Both the position numbers and the translations under genes were made by a program. DNA of 64,000 bases from Bacteroidota bacterium (GTDB taxonomy: Bacteria; Bacteroidota; Ignavibacteria; Ignavibacteriales; Melioribacteraceae), in contig JAEWUC010000008.1 of assembly GCA_023397505.1 (NCBI GenBank), forward strand, positions 124,001-188,000. Direction: 5' to 3'. Shown here piece by piece: positions 45,123-53,244 of this stretch. The notes below the pieces were generated by a model that worked only from the letters and a program-made list of their open reading frames with translations, was not told the origin of the DNA and ran no database searches. Position 1 is the first letter of the stretch. Every line of letters starts with the position of its first letter.

Positions 45123-46061
45123 ATGACAAAAAAATCAATCAGAGTTTTTGCTCCCGCTTCGGTTTCGAATGTGGGTCCCGGTTTCGACATGATGGGTTTT
45201 GCACTTAATGAACCCGGCGACGAAATTAAGTTATCATATAACAACAAAAAAGAAATTCGAATTACAAAAATTACAGGCGACGATAATCGTCTTCCGTTCG
45301 ATGCCGATAAAAACACAGCTACTGTTGCAATAAAATCTTTATTAAAAAAATATAATGTGAATATCGGTCTCGATGTTGAGATACACAAAAAAATGGGAAT
45401 CGGCAGCGGGCTCGGTTCAAGCGCGGCGAGTGCTGTCGGCGGTGTTTTTGCCGCGAATAAATTATTGAGAATGGAGCTATCTAATTTCGAAATGCTTGAA
45501 CATGCAATTGCCGGGGAGTTCATCGCTAGCGGTTCAATCCACGCAGATAATGTTGCACCAGCATTGTTCGGCGGTTTTGTATTGATAAGAAGTTATAATC
45601 CGGTAATTGATGTAATTAAACTTGATTACCCGAAGGATTTGTTTTGCACAATTGTTTTTCCGGATATAGAAATTAAAACTTCAGAAGCGAGGAAAATTTT
45701 GAGCAAAACGGTTGATTTGAAAACCGCAATAGCGCAAGCGGGACACGCGTCGGCTTTAGTTGCCGGACTGCTAACAAACAATTATGATTTAATAGGAAGA
45801 TCGATTGTTGATCACATCGCGGAACCAAAACGCGCAAAACTAATTCCGTGTTATAATGAAGTCCGTGAAGCGGCGCTTTCAATTGGAGCAATTAATTGTA
45901 ATATAACAGGTTCAGGTCCATCGATGTTCGCGTTTTCAACTTCAAAAACAAAAGCCGAAGAGATAGGCGAAGCAATGAAAAAAGCTGCTGTATCGAAAGG
46001 ATTAAGAAGTAAAATTTATGTTTCCAAGATTAATAAAAAAGGTCCGGTAGTTTTAGAATGA
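45123..46061 (+). CDS. thrB: Homoserine kinase
   Basis: This GHMP kinase of 312 residues phosphorylates homoserine. The motif order is VSNVGPGFDMMGFAL, the ATP loop KKMGIGSGLGSSAASAVGG, ADNVAPALFGGF, and NITGSGPSMFAF near the end. It lies 2 bases after asd and overlaps thrC by 4 bases (ATGA). Confidence 0.96.
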   Translation: MTKKSIRVFAPASVSNVGPGFDMMGFALNEPGDEIKLSYNNKKEIRITKITGDDNRLPFDADKNTATVAIKSLLKKYNVNIGLDVEIHKKMGIGSGLGSSAASAVGGVFAANKLLRMELSNFEMLEHAIAGEFIASGSIHADNVAPALFGGFVLIRSYNPVIDVIKLDYPKDLFCTIVFPDIEIKTSEARKILSKTVDLKTAIAQAGHASALVAGLLTNNYDLIGRSIVDHIAEPKRAKLIPCYNEVREAALSIGAINCNITGSGPSMFAFSTSKTKAEEIGEAMKKAAVSKGLRSKIYVSKINKKGPVVLE

Positions 46062-47365
46062 AATATTACAGCACAAACGACAAACATAATTTAGTTACTT
46101 TCGAAACTGCGGTGATGCAAGGATTGGCTGCCGACGGCGGACTTTTTATGCCGGTTGAAATTCCGAAATTTAAAAACGGATTTATAGAATCGATTGAAAA
46201 AAAATCCTTTCAAGAAATTGGTTTTGAGGTTGCCGAAAAATTTATCGGCGGCGAAATTCCATCAAACGATTTGCAGAATATAATTTCGAGTTCAATCAAC
46301 TTCCCCGCCCCGCTTTTTAGTTTGAGTGATAATCTTTCGATACTCGAATTATTTCACGGACCAACGTTGGCATTCAAAGATTTCGGTGCACGGTTCATGG
46401 CAAAAACAATGGGGCATTTTGTTTCCCAAAGAAATACCGAATTGAATATTCTTGTTGCCACGTCCGGCGATACGGGAAGCGCAGTCGCTTACGGTTTTTA
46501 CGATACTCCCGGCATTAATGTTTTTGTTTTATACCCGAAAGGCAAAGTTAGTTTAATACAAGAAAAACAATTAACAACTCTTGATAAAAACATTACTGCC
46601 ATAGAAATTGACGGCACATTCGATGACTGCCAGCGTTTGGTGAAAATGGCTTTTGTTGATTCCGAGCTGAACAAAAAGATGAATTTATCGTCGGCAAACT
46701 CTATTAATATTGCTCGGCTGCTTCCGCAATCATTTTATTACATAGAATCTTACAAACAAATTCCGGATAAAAAATCAAATGTGATTTATTCTGTTCCCTC
46801 CGGTAATCTTGGAAATATTACTGCCGGATTAATCGCGAAAAAAATGGGTTTACCGATTAATAAATTTATAGGCGCTGTTAACGCAAATACTGTTTTTACC
46901 GAATATGTGAACGAAGGAAAGTTTAATCCCCGCCCCTCAATTCAAACATTATCAAATGCAATGGATGTTGGCAACCCCAGCAATCTTGTGCGCATTCAAA
47001 AAATTTATTCAAATATTTTGGAGGAAGTTCAATTCGATATTTATTCGGAATCAAACGATGACAATAGAACCCGTAAAGGAATAAAAGAGGTTTATGAAAA
47101 ATATAATTATGTGATTGATCCGCACGGAGCGGTTGGATATCTCGCACTCAAAGATTATATCGAAAAGAATTCTTTAAAAGATTATTACGGAATTGTTTTA
47201 GAAACAGCACACCCGGCAAAGTTCAAAGATGTTATTGAAGAAGAATTAAAAATAGAAGTTGATATTCCGGAACGGCTTGCGGTTTGTTTGAAAAAAGAAA
47301 AGCATGCAGTTGCGTTGTCTAAGGATTATTCCGATTTGAAAAATTATTTATTGTCGGATAAGTGA
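46058..47365 (+). CDS. thrC: Threonine synthase
   Basis: This 435-residue PLP enzyme converts phosphohomoserine to threonine. The PLP lysine is Lys107 in HGPTLAFKDFGA. SGDTGSAVAYGF and VPSGNLGNITAG, a phosphate-binding loop, are also clear. DPHGAVGYLA and LETAHPAKF close the fold. It is the last gene of the thr operon, coupled to thrB, and followed by a bidirectional terminator. Confidence 0.96.
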   Translation: MKYYSTNDKHNLVTFETAVMQGLAADGGLFMPVEIPKFKNGFIESIEKKSFQEIGFEVAEKFIGGEIPSNDLQNIISSSINFPAPLFSLSDNLSILELFHGPTLAFKDFGARFMAKTMGHFVSQRNTELNILVATSGDTGSAVAYGFYDTPGINVFVLYPKGKVSLIQEKQLTTLDKNITAIEIDGTFDDCQRLVKMAFVDSELNKKMNLSSANSINIARLLPQSFYYIESYKQIPDKKSNVIYSVPSGNLGNITAGLIAKKMGLPINKFIGAVNANTVFTEYVNEGKFNPRPSIQTLSNAMDVGNPSNLVRIQKIYSNILEEVQFDIYSESNDDNRTRKGIKEVYEKYNYVIDPHGAVGYLALKDYIEKNSLKDYYGIVLETAHPAKFKDVIEEELKIEVDIPERLAVCLKKEKHAVALSKDYSDLKNYLLSDK

Positions 47366-47372
47366 TTTGTTT

Positions 47373-47409
47373 AAATAGCCCGCGAATTAAATCGCGGACT
47401 ATTTTAAAA
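47373..47409. terminator. Bidirectional terminator between thrC and the paraslipin gene
   Basis: AAATAG-C-CCGCGA pairs with TCGCGG-A-CTATTT (12 bp with one mismatch) around ATTAAA at 47386-47391. T-rich and A-rich flanks lie on both sides, so it can end both convergent transcripts. Confidence 0.75.
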
Positions 47410-47418
47410 TGTAAAGTA

Positions 47419-48300
47419 TTATTCATCCTTTCTTTTCATTGGAACCACACCGGCCAAATCACCGATAACATTCACAAGCTCCATATTGCCGGGCACAATA
47501 ATTTTCGAATTCTGTTGAAGAGAATTCTGTACAGTTTCAAGCTGTTTTAACATTTGTGCATTACCCACGAAATATTTATTCGCGGCTTCGTTTACTAATT
47601 TAATTGCTTCCGCTTCGCCTTCAGCTTGTAGAATTTTTGCCTGGCGAATGCCTTCGGACTTTTTAATCGCGGCACGTTTTTCACCGTCGGCAGTTGTTTC
47701 AAGCGCTGTGGCATAATCGACCGCGGCAATTTTTTCATTTTCCGCTTTTACAATTTTATTCATCGTATCCTGAACATCCTTCGGCGGATCAATCTGTTTT
47801 AATTCCGCCCGTACAATATCAATTCCCCACTTCGAAGTTTCTTTAATTAAAACGCCGTGAAGTTCTTCGTTAATCTTTCCACGTTCGCTGTTAGCGGATT
47901 TTAATGTCAACGTTCCGATAATATTTCTTAAAGTTGTTCGGGCGAGACTAACAATTTGGTAATTCACATCGTAAACATTGTACTGTGAATTTTTTACGCT
48001 TTGTTCATCGTCCTTTACTCTAAAATAGATTTGTGCATCAACCATAGCATTTAAGTTGTCGTTTGTGATTATTTCCTGGGGTTCTGCGTCAACCATTTGT
48101 TCCGTAATGTTTACGCGGTACATTTTATCAATGATTGGAAAAACCCAGTTAAATCCGGCGTGTGCAAAGCGATGATATTTTCCAAGACGCTCTACCAATC
48201 CGCGGTGTGTTGGTCGTACAATTCGTATTCCTATAAGAAAGAAAATTACAACTACAATGATTGCCATTACAATCAATGGCGAAGCAGCACCATTTTCCAT
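47419..48300 (-). CDS. SPFH/band-7 paraslipin (stomatin-like) protein
   Basis: The N-terminal helix (about 9-28) anchors a 293-residue SPFH protein. IVRPTHRGLVERLGKYHRF, PIIDKMYRVNITEQMVDAEPQEIITNDN, the LRNIIGTLTL stretch and DIVRAELKQIDPP are classic. A coiled-coil region with EGEAEAIKLVNEAAN follows. Such proteins form membrane microdomain scaffolds; no NfeD partner gene is adjacent. RBS AAGGAATACC. Confidence 0.92.
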   Translation of the reverse strand: MENGAASPLIVMAIIVVVIFFLIGIRIVRPTHRGLVERLGKYHRFAHAGFNWVFPIIDKMYRVNITEQMVDAEPQEIITNDNLNAMVDAQIYFRVKDDEQSVKNSQYNVYDVNYQIVSLARTTLRNIIGTLTLKSANSERGKINEELHGVLIKETSKWGIDIVRAELKQIDPPKDVQDTMNKIVKAENEKIAAVDYATALETTADGEKRAAIKKSEGIRQAKILQAEGEAEAIKLVNEAANKYFVGNAQMLKQLETVQNSLQQNSKIIVPGNMELVNVIGDLAGVVPMKRKDE

Positions 48301-48468
48301 GACGGTATTCCTTTATGTGTGAAAGAATAAAATTGTCGGGAAAGGAAGATCTATAAAATAGTATTAAATTCTAACGGCACTGCGGTATTAATTTAGTCTT
48401 GTGTTTTCATTTTATCAAGATATTCTCCCGATAAAATTCAAACATAGCATGGCGGTTAAACACTATTG

Positions 48469-49179
48469 CTATGCATTTGTTCCGGTGATGATAAGATTTT
48501 TAATTTCGGAAAGTTTATTAATTGTCTTGGCTTGTCCAAAGGTTTGAACTGATTTTTCTTTTGATATAAGAATTGAAAACACTCCGGCCGTGTTTGCAGT
48601 TTTTATATCTTTCTTTTCATTGCCAACCATAATTGTTTCTTTTGCATTGCAATTAAATTTGCTTAATAAAAAATTTATTCCGGTAACAGAGGGTTTTCTA
48701 AAACCAACTTCCGAAGAAGTTAAAACGAAATCAATTTTATCGGCAAGCGACCCCAAATCTTTCATAACTAAATATTTCGGCATTCCGTAAGGTACATCTG
48801 TAAGAATTGCGGTAGTGATATTTTTTGCTTTTAAAAACGAAAGCAGTTCAGCTACTGTTTCTTCCGGCACAGCCTTTCTTTGAAAATATTTGAAGAAGCT
48901 TTCGATGAAAGAAGTAAGAAAATATTTATTAATATCTAATGCGTTGAGAATCTCGTTAAATATTATTTCTGCCGGAATTTCATTTATCCGCGGATTTATT
49001 CTCGTATTGTATTTTAAAAGAATTTTTGACGCTTCGTATAGTTGAGAACTACTTAATTGCAATGAAGAATTTTCGGCGGCAGTTTTAACGGCGTTTTCAT
49101 AATGTGCACTCCAATCCAAAGATAAATCTTTATAAAAGATTAATGTTTCACCAAGATCGAAGATGACAAGTTTTATCAT
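48469..49179 (-). CDS. HAD family hydrolase
   Basis: This 236-residue HAD has motif I FDLGETLIF (nucleophile Asp8; the second acid is Gly, as seen in FDLGGTL-type members), motif II TAILTDVPYGMP, and motif III/IV region GFRKPSVTGINFLL with MVGNEKKDIKTAN. A helical cap lies between (about 15-100). The family covers phosphatases of unknown substrate. It ends before the paraslipin start with a 168-base gap. Confidence 0.85.
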   Translation of the reverse strand: MIKLVIFDLGETLIFYKDLSLDWSAHYENAVKTAAENSSLQLSSSQLYEASKILLKYNTRINPRINEIPAEIIFNEILNALDINKYFLTSFIESFFKYFQRKAVPEETVAELLSFLKAKNITTAILTDVPYGMPKYLVMKDLGSLADKIDFVLTSSEVGFRKPSVTGINFLLSKFNCNAKETIMVGNEKKDIKTANTAGVFSILISKEKSVQTFGQAKTINKLSEIKNLIITGTNA

Positions 49180-49193
49180 TTGTTAGTAGAGTT

Positions 49194-49220
49194 AAGAAAA
49201 AGCCGGAGTGTTATCCGGCT
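49194..49220 (-). terminator. Intrinsic terminator of the FKBP gene
   Basis: AGCCGGA/TCCGGCT (49201-49207 with 49214-49220) is followed on the minus strand by TTTTTC. It begins 5 bases after the FKBP stop at 49225. Confidence 0.75.
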
Positions 49221-49224
49221 GAAT

Positions 49225-49656
49225 TTATGAAAGAATTTCTACGAGATCGATTTTAAAATTCAAATCTTTGCCGGCGAGTTCGTGGTTTGCATCAACAACA
49301 ATAAAATCATTTTGAACATCGGTAATGGTTAATAGAAGCGGCTGCCCTTCTTTTGTTTGCATTTGTAATTTCATGCCTAGTTCAGGTATTATTGTTGGGG
49401 GAAGTTTTGTTCGTTCAATATTTATTACAAGTCCCTCGTTTCGTAAACCATAACCTTCTACAGCGGGAATTTTAACATTTACTGTTTCGCCCGGTTCAAG
49501 TCCAGCAACGGCATTTTCAAACATCGGAAGAAGCATCCCCTCACCAATTTTGAATTCCAGAGGGTCCTGTCCAGTCGATGAATCGAATTGTGTTCCGTTA
49601 TCAAGTGTTCCGACATAATGTACTTTTACCGTGTTTCCAGTTTGAGCTTTGGCCAT
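49225..49656 (-). CDS. SlyD-like FKBP-type peptidyl-prolyl isomerase
   Basis: This 143-residue protein has KVHYVGTLDNGTQFDSSTGQDPLEFKIGEGMLLPMFENAVAGL, followed by the insert-in-flap region of SlyD-type FKBPs (VEGYGLRNEGLVINIE) and the closing VDANHELAGKDLNFKIDLV. The His-rich metal-binding tail of E. coli SlyD is absent. It is a cytoplasmic folding helper. GGAG precedes the ATG. Confidence 0.93.
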   Translation of the reverse strand: MAKAQTGNTVKVHYVGTLDNGTQFDSSTGQDPLEFKIGEGMLLPMFENAVAGLEPGETVNVKIPAVEGYGLRNEGLVINIERTKLPPTIIPELGMKLQMQTKEGQPLLLTITDVQNDFIVVDANHELAGKDLNFKIDLVEILS

Positions 49657-49869
49657 TATTTGTCTCCGTTGTAAATAATACTTTTCAAAAAAAGAAATTT
49701 ATGACATTAATGATTTGTTCTATAAATAAAGAGTTGCAATTGCGATAAGTTTGAATTGAAAAGCAACTGTTGCAAAAATAATTAATAATAATTGATTGGC
49801 AAAAGATCATCCAAAGAAAGTGAGATTAGTCAAGATATCAGTAGTCTAAAATATTATCTCAACTTAGAT

Positions 49870-50322
49870 TCATGCGAGAGATTTACCCATGCAAACGCTG
49901 TTTGAATTTCCAAGATACTGTCCAAAACTTTCAATTATTTTGTACTCGCATTTTGTGTAAAACCTAATCGCTTCTGGTTGTCCGATACCGGTTTCGAGTA
50001 TTGATTTTGTGTAACCGAGTTCATTACCCCAATCTTCGAGTGCGTATAAAATTTTATTTGCCAATCCGCTGCCTCTATTTTCGGGCTTTACAAACATTCT
50101 TTTTATTTCGATTGTGTTGTTATCGTACTCTTTAAAACTCCCACATCCAACCGGCTCGGAATCTTGGTATGCAACAATTACATTTTTGATAGAATCGAGA
50201 GAATTAAACTTATCGTACTCCTTTTGAAGAGTTCCATACCTTGTATTTAAGTCGTCATCGAGAAGTTTGACTAACATTTTAAAATTATCATCGCTTCCGT
50301 TAGTTCTCTGTAATGTGTACAT
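49870..50322 (-). CDS. GNAT family N-acetyltransferase
   Basis: This 150-residue acetyltransferase has the motif IEIKRMFVKPENRGSGLANKILYALEDW and LETGIGQPEAIRFYTKCEY, matching the GNAT at 29810. Substrate unknown. The ATG at 50322, with TTGGGG before it, is chosen over the frame opening at 50349. Confidence 0.85.
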   Translation of the reverse strand: MYTLQRTNGSDDNFKMLVKLLDDDLNTRYGTLQKEYDKFNSLDSIKNVIVAYQDSEPVGCGSFKEYDNNTIEIKRMFVKPENRGSGLANKILYALEDWGNELGYTKSILETGIGQPEAIRFYTKCEYKIIESFGQYLGNSNSVCMGKSLA

Positions 50323-50358
50323 AATAGTTACCCCAAGATTGTAAAGCAAAAAATAAAA

Positions 50359-51222
50359 TTACTCGAAAATAATTGTCTTCTTTCCAAATCTTAAAACTCG
50401 GTTATCGATATGAAGAGCGATTGCACGCGCGAGAACGAGTCGTTCAAGATCTCTTCCTTTACGGATTAAATCTTTAAGAGAATTTTTATGAGTTATTCTA
50501 ATTACATCCTGCGCAATAATCGGACCCTCATCAAGATCTTCGGTAACATAGTGGCTTGTTGCGCCGATAAGTTTAACACCGCGTTCGTAAGCTTTTTTGT
50601 AAGGATCGGCTCCTATGAATGCCGGAAGAAAAGAATGATGAATATTTATAACACTTTTTGTATATGTTTTCAAAAAATCCGAAGAAAGAATTTGCATATA
50701 CCTTGCAAGAATAACTGTATCAATATTATGCTCATTTAATAACGAGAGTTCTTTTTGTTCTATTTCCTGTTTATTTCCTTTGGAGATTGGGAAATAGTAA
50801 AAAGGAATGTTGTACCTGTCTGCAAGATATTTGAGATTTTCGTGGTTTGATACAATCATTAGTATATCTGCATCAAGTTCATCATAGCTGTGGCGCCACA
50901 AAATTTCCTGTAGGCAATGGTCGTACTTAGAAACAAAAATTGCAATCCTGGTTTTATTTCGGCGATACTTTACTTCCCATGATGCGCCGAACTCATCGCC
51001 GAGAATTTTAAATTCTTCTTCGAATGTTTTTTCAGAAAGAGTAAAATCTTTTAAATCCCACTCAACACGAATAAAAAACATTTGTTCTTCTTTGTCAACG
51101 TGCTCGTCGAGGTCGATGATGTCGCCGCCGCGTTGAAAAATAAATTGTGATATTCTTGCAACCAAGCCTTTTTGATTCGGGCACGATAAGATTAGCGTGG
51201 CAATTGAGGAACCGTTTTTCAT
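50359..51222 (-). CDS. purU: Formyltetrahydrofolate deformylase
   Basis: This 287-residue enzyme hydrolyses 10-formyl-THF to formate and THF. The N-terminal ACT domain begins SIATLILSCPNQKGLVARIS. The formyltransferase-like domain has VSNHENLKYLADRYNIPF, INIHHSFLPAFIGADPYKKAYERGVKLIGATSHYVT with the His motif, and DEGPIIAQDV. It is monocistronic with a TATATTTG element upstream. Related to PurN, but the ACT domain marks PurU. Confidence 0.95.
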   Translation of the reverse strand: MKNGSSIATLILSCPNQKGLVARISQFIFQRGGDIIDLDEHVDKEEQMFFIRVEWDLKDFTLSEKTFEEEFKILGDEFGASWEVKYRRNKTRIAIFVSKYDHCLQEILWRHSYDELDADILMIVSNHENLKYLADRYNIPFYYFPISKGNKQEIEQKELSLLNEHNIDTVILARYMQILSSDFLKTYTKSVINIHHSFLPAFIGADPYKKAYERGVKLIGATSHYVTEDLDEGPIIAQDVIRITHKNSLKDLIRKGRDLERLVLARAIALHIDNRVLRFGKKTIIFE

Positions 51223-51262
51223 GTATAATTATGCAAAAGTGAATGATCTGAAATAACGGATA

Positions 51263-51270
51263 CAAATATA
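51263..51270 (-). promoter_or_regulatory. -7 promoter element TATATTTG before purU
   Basis: TATATTTG on the minus strand, identical to the nadB element, lies about 40 bases before the purU ATG. Supports a TAnnTTTG promoter class in this genome. No clear -33 element. Confidence 0.45.
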
Positions 51271-51318
51271 GGATTAATTGAAATTAAATTATTGGTTGGA
51301 TGGTAAAAATTATCCGGA

Positions 51319-52443
51319 CTAATTCTTAATTGAAAAAATATCTTCGGTAAGCTTTTTGTCCTTTAACATTTCTTCGAAAGAACAATTTATAAAAGTGACA
51401 TTGGAAGAAAGAGATTTATAGTTGAGGTCCATCGATTCTTTTTTCTTCGGATTTACAACAACAATCTCCAATTCTTTTTGAATCGATTTTTTTAACAGCG
51501 CTTTTATATGAATATCGGCATTCGAAAGAGAATAACCTATAAAAACGACTTTCTTTGTAAGGCGGAGTTCGCGCGCGGCTTCACCCAATAATTGCGTTAT
51601 AATCGGGTGATGTAAAGTTTTAAGATACGATGGCGGCATTATAAGTGTTTGAAATTCCGTTCCATCAATCGGGCAAAGAAATTCATATTCCTGGTTGTCG
51701 GGATAAGTATAGCCCATAAATTTTCCACGGATAAGATCTATTTTCCTATCCCATGGTGTAAGCAAAGTTTGATTGCAACAGTTGCAATATTTCCAGTTTA
51801 AGCTCCCGTGAAGTTTTATTAATTTGATCGGTATCGGGTTTTCAGATTCATCAACTAAAACCGGTTCACGCGGATTAATCCAGAAATTATATTGATCAAG
51901 TTCCGGAATCTTTTCGTAGTTCATAAATGGAATACAATAATCAAGATAACCGTAATTTTTAAAAAGAAATTCAAAAGATTGTTCAAGAAGAGTATCGTAG
52001 TTCAAGGTAATTATTGATGAATTGGGCGCATGCCTTACAAGTGCTTCCCAAAACTGGTTGTAGTGGCGGCTTTCTTTATCGGTCTCAAGATTAACAATGT
52101 AATGAATAAGTTTAATTAGATATTCTTTGATGCGGATAATTTTGTCATTGGTGTATTTGCTGTTTAAGCTTTCGTTGTGTTGAATAAAATAATCAATAAA
52201 TCCGAATACCGCTTCAAGTTCGGGATAGATGTTTTTTTCTTCATCGAATTTAAAATTATCTTTTATAAAATCTATTACAACCTTGCCCGTTTCCGATTCA
52301 TTAATTTCAAAAATATTTTTGGAAATGATGTGCGGTAAAATATCCCGTTGAAGCGGAACTCCGTCTGGATGAGAAGCTCCTGCACCAAGTATAAACACTA
52401 CATCTCTTGTCGGCGGATATTGAAGGTATCTTAATATTTTCAA
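51319..52443 (-). CDS. SIR2-like domain protein with embedded cysteine cluster
   Basis: This 374-residue protein has the SIR2 Rossmann core: VVFILGAGASHPDG (NAD loop, 15-28), IITLNYDTLLE, the HGSLNW motif with His212, and VFIGYSLSNADIHI. Between them is a cysteine group (C220, C222, C223, C257) that may bind zinc. Such proteins are related to sirtuins but often act as NADases, some in antiphage systems such as ThsA or DSR. No partner defence gene is visible, so housekeeping deacylase activity is also possible. The only usable start is TTG at 52443. Confidence 0.8.
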   Translation of the reverse strand: MKILRYLQYPPTRDVVFILGAGASHPDGVPLQRDILPHIISKNIFEINESETGKVVIDFIKDNFKFDEEKNIYPELEAVFGFIDYFIQHNESLNSKYTNDKIIRIKEYLIKLIHYIVNLETDKESRHYNQFWEALVRHAPNSSIITLNYDTLLEQSFEFLFKNYGYLDYCIPFMNYEKIPELDQYNFWINPREPVLVDESENPIPIKLIKLHGSLNWKYCNCCNQTLLTPWDRKIDLIRGKFMGYTYPDNQEYEFLCPIDGTEFQTLIMPPSYLKTLHHPIITQLLGEAARELRLTKKVVFIGYSLSNADIHIKALLKKSIQKELEIVVVNPKKKESMDLNYKSLSSNVTFINCSFEEMLKDKKLTEDIFSIKN

Positions 52444-52547
52444 GTTAGTATCGAAAATTTAATCTATGCTAAAAATAGATAATTAGTCATCCAAAAACAT
52501 AAATTGAAAATTGATTTCGTTGGAAAGAAATTTTTATTAACAAATAA

Positions 52548-53228
52548 TTACTTTGTTAATTCTATAAGAATTAGTTTTTTCCCTTTTTCGTTACGGGAGT
52601 TATTGGGCTTGTAAGATAATTCGAAAATGGTCGATTTTTTTATGTAAGATTTGTATTTCAACTCGGCTGTTTTAAATTCATCCATCAAATCACCGCCTTT
52701 TATTGCAGCGATATATGCTTTTTCTTTTATAAGGGGCAAAGAATACCTAAATAAAATTATTAATGGAACGGTAGCGCGGCTTACAACAAGGTCAAAAGTG
52801 TTTGAATATTTTTGTTTGAATTCTTCACTTTCAACTCTGCTGTTTTCTGCAGCAACATTATTGAGCTTTAGTTTATCAATAAATTCTTGAACAGCTTCGA
52901 TTTTTTTTGATGTGGAATCAACAAGAACTCCTTTCAGATTTTGCCGTGTTATTGCAAGTGGAATTCCCGGGAAACCACCACCGGTACCGATATCTAAAAA
53001 TTTTGTAATTTTTTGAGGTAAAAATTCTGAAATGAATGAAGAAATAAAAATATGGTTCTCAATGATTTTAGTTACATCTTTTCTTGAAATAAGATTAATT
53101 TTATCGTTTTTGTGTGCAACAAGTAAAGCATAATTTGCCAAACGTTCAAGTTGAAATTCATCGGGATTAATGCCGTTTTCCCAAAAGAGCATTTTAAGCT
53201 CTCGCAGATACTGCTCCTGAATATCCAA
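52548..53228 (-). CDS. rsmG: 16S rRNA (guanine-N7)-methyltransferase RsmG
   Basis: This 226-residue methyltransferase makes m7G527 in 16S rRNA. FLDIGTGGGFPGIPLAI is its SAM motif; INLISRKDVTKIIENHIFISS and VVSRATVPLIILFRYSLPL are conserved. Start is TTG with AAGGATTTTTA before it. A TATATTTG sits 26 bases upstream inside mnmG. It follows mnmG and is in the mnmE-mnmG-rsmG order known in many bacteria. Confidence 0.95.
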   Translation of the reverse strand: MDIQEQYLRELKMLFWENGINPDEFQLERLANYALLVAHKNDKINLISRKDVTKIIENHIFISSFISEFLPQKITKFLDIGTGGGFPGIPLAITRQNLKGVLVDSTSKKIEAVQEFIDKLKLNNVAAENSRVESEEFKQKYSNTFDLVVSRATVPLIILFRYSLPLIKEKAYIAAIKGGDLMDEFKTAELKYKSYIKKSTIFELSYKPNNSRNEKGKKLILIELTK

Positions 53229-53244
53229 TAAAAATCCTTGAAAA

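Noticed and set aside
48430..48480. Hairpin GCATGGC/GCTATGC at the HAD gene end
   Set aside because: Imperfect stem overlapping the stop codon and without a T-run; too weak for a terminator call.
49657..49869. Intergenic region checked for tRNA genes
   Set aside because: No cloverleaf stems or TTCRA-type arm seen; the same holds for the other gaps above 200 bases.
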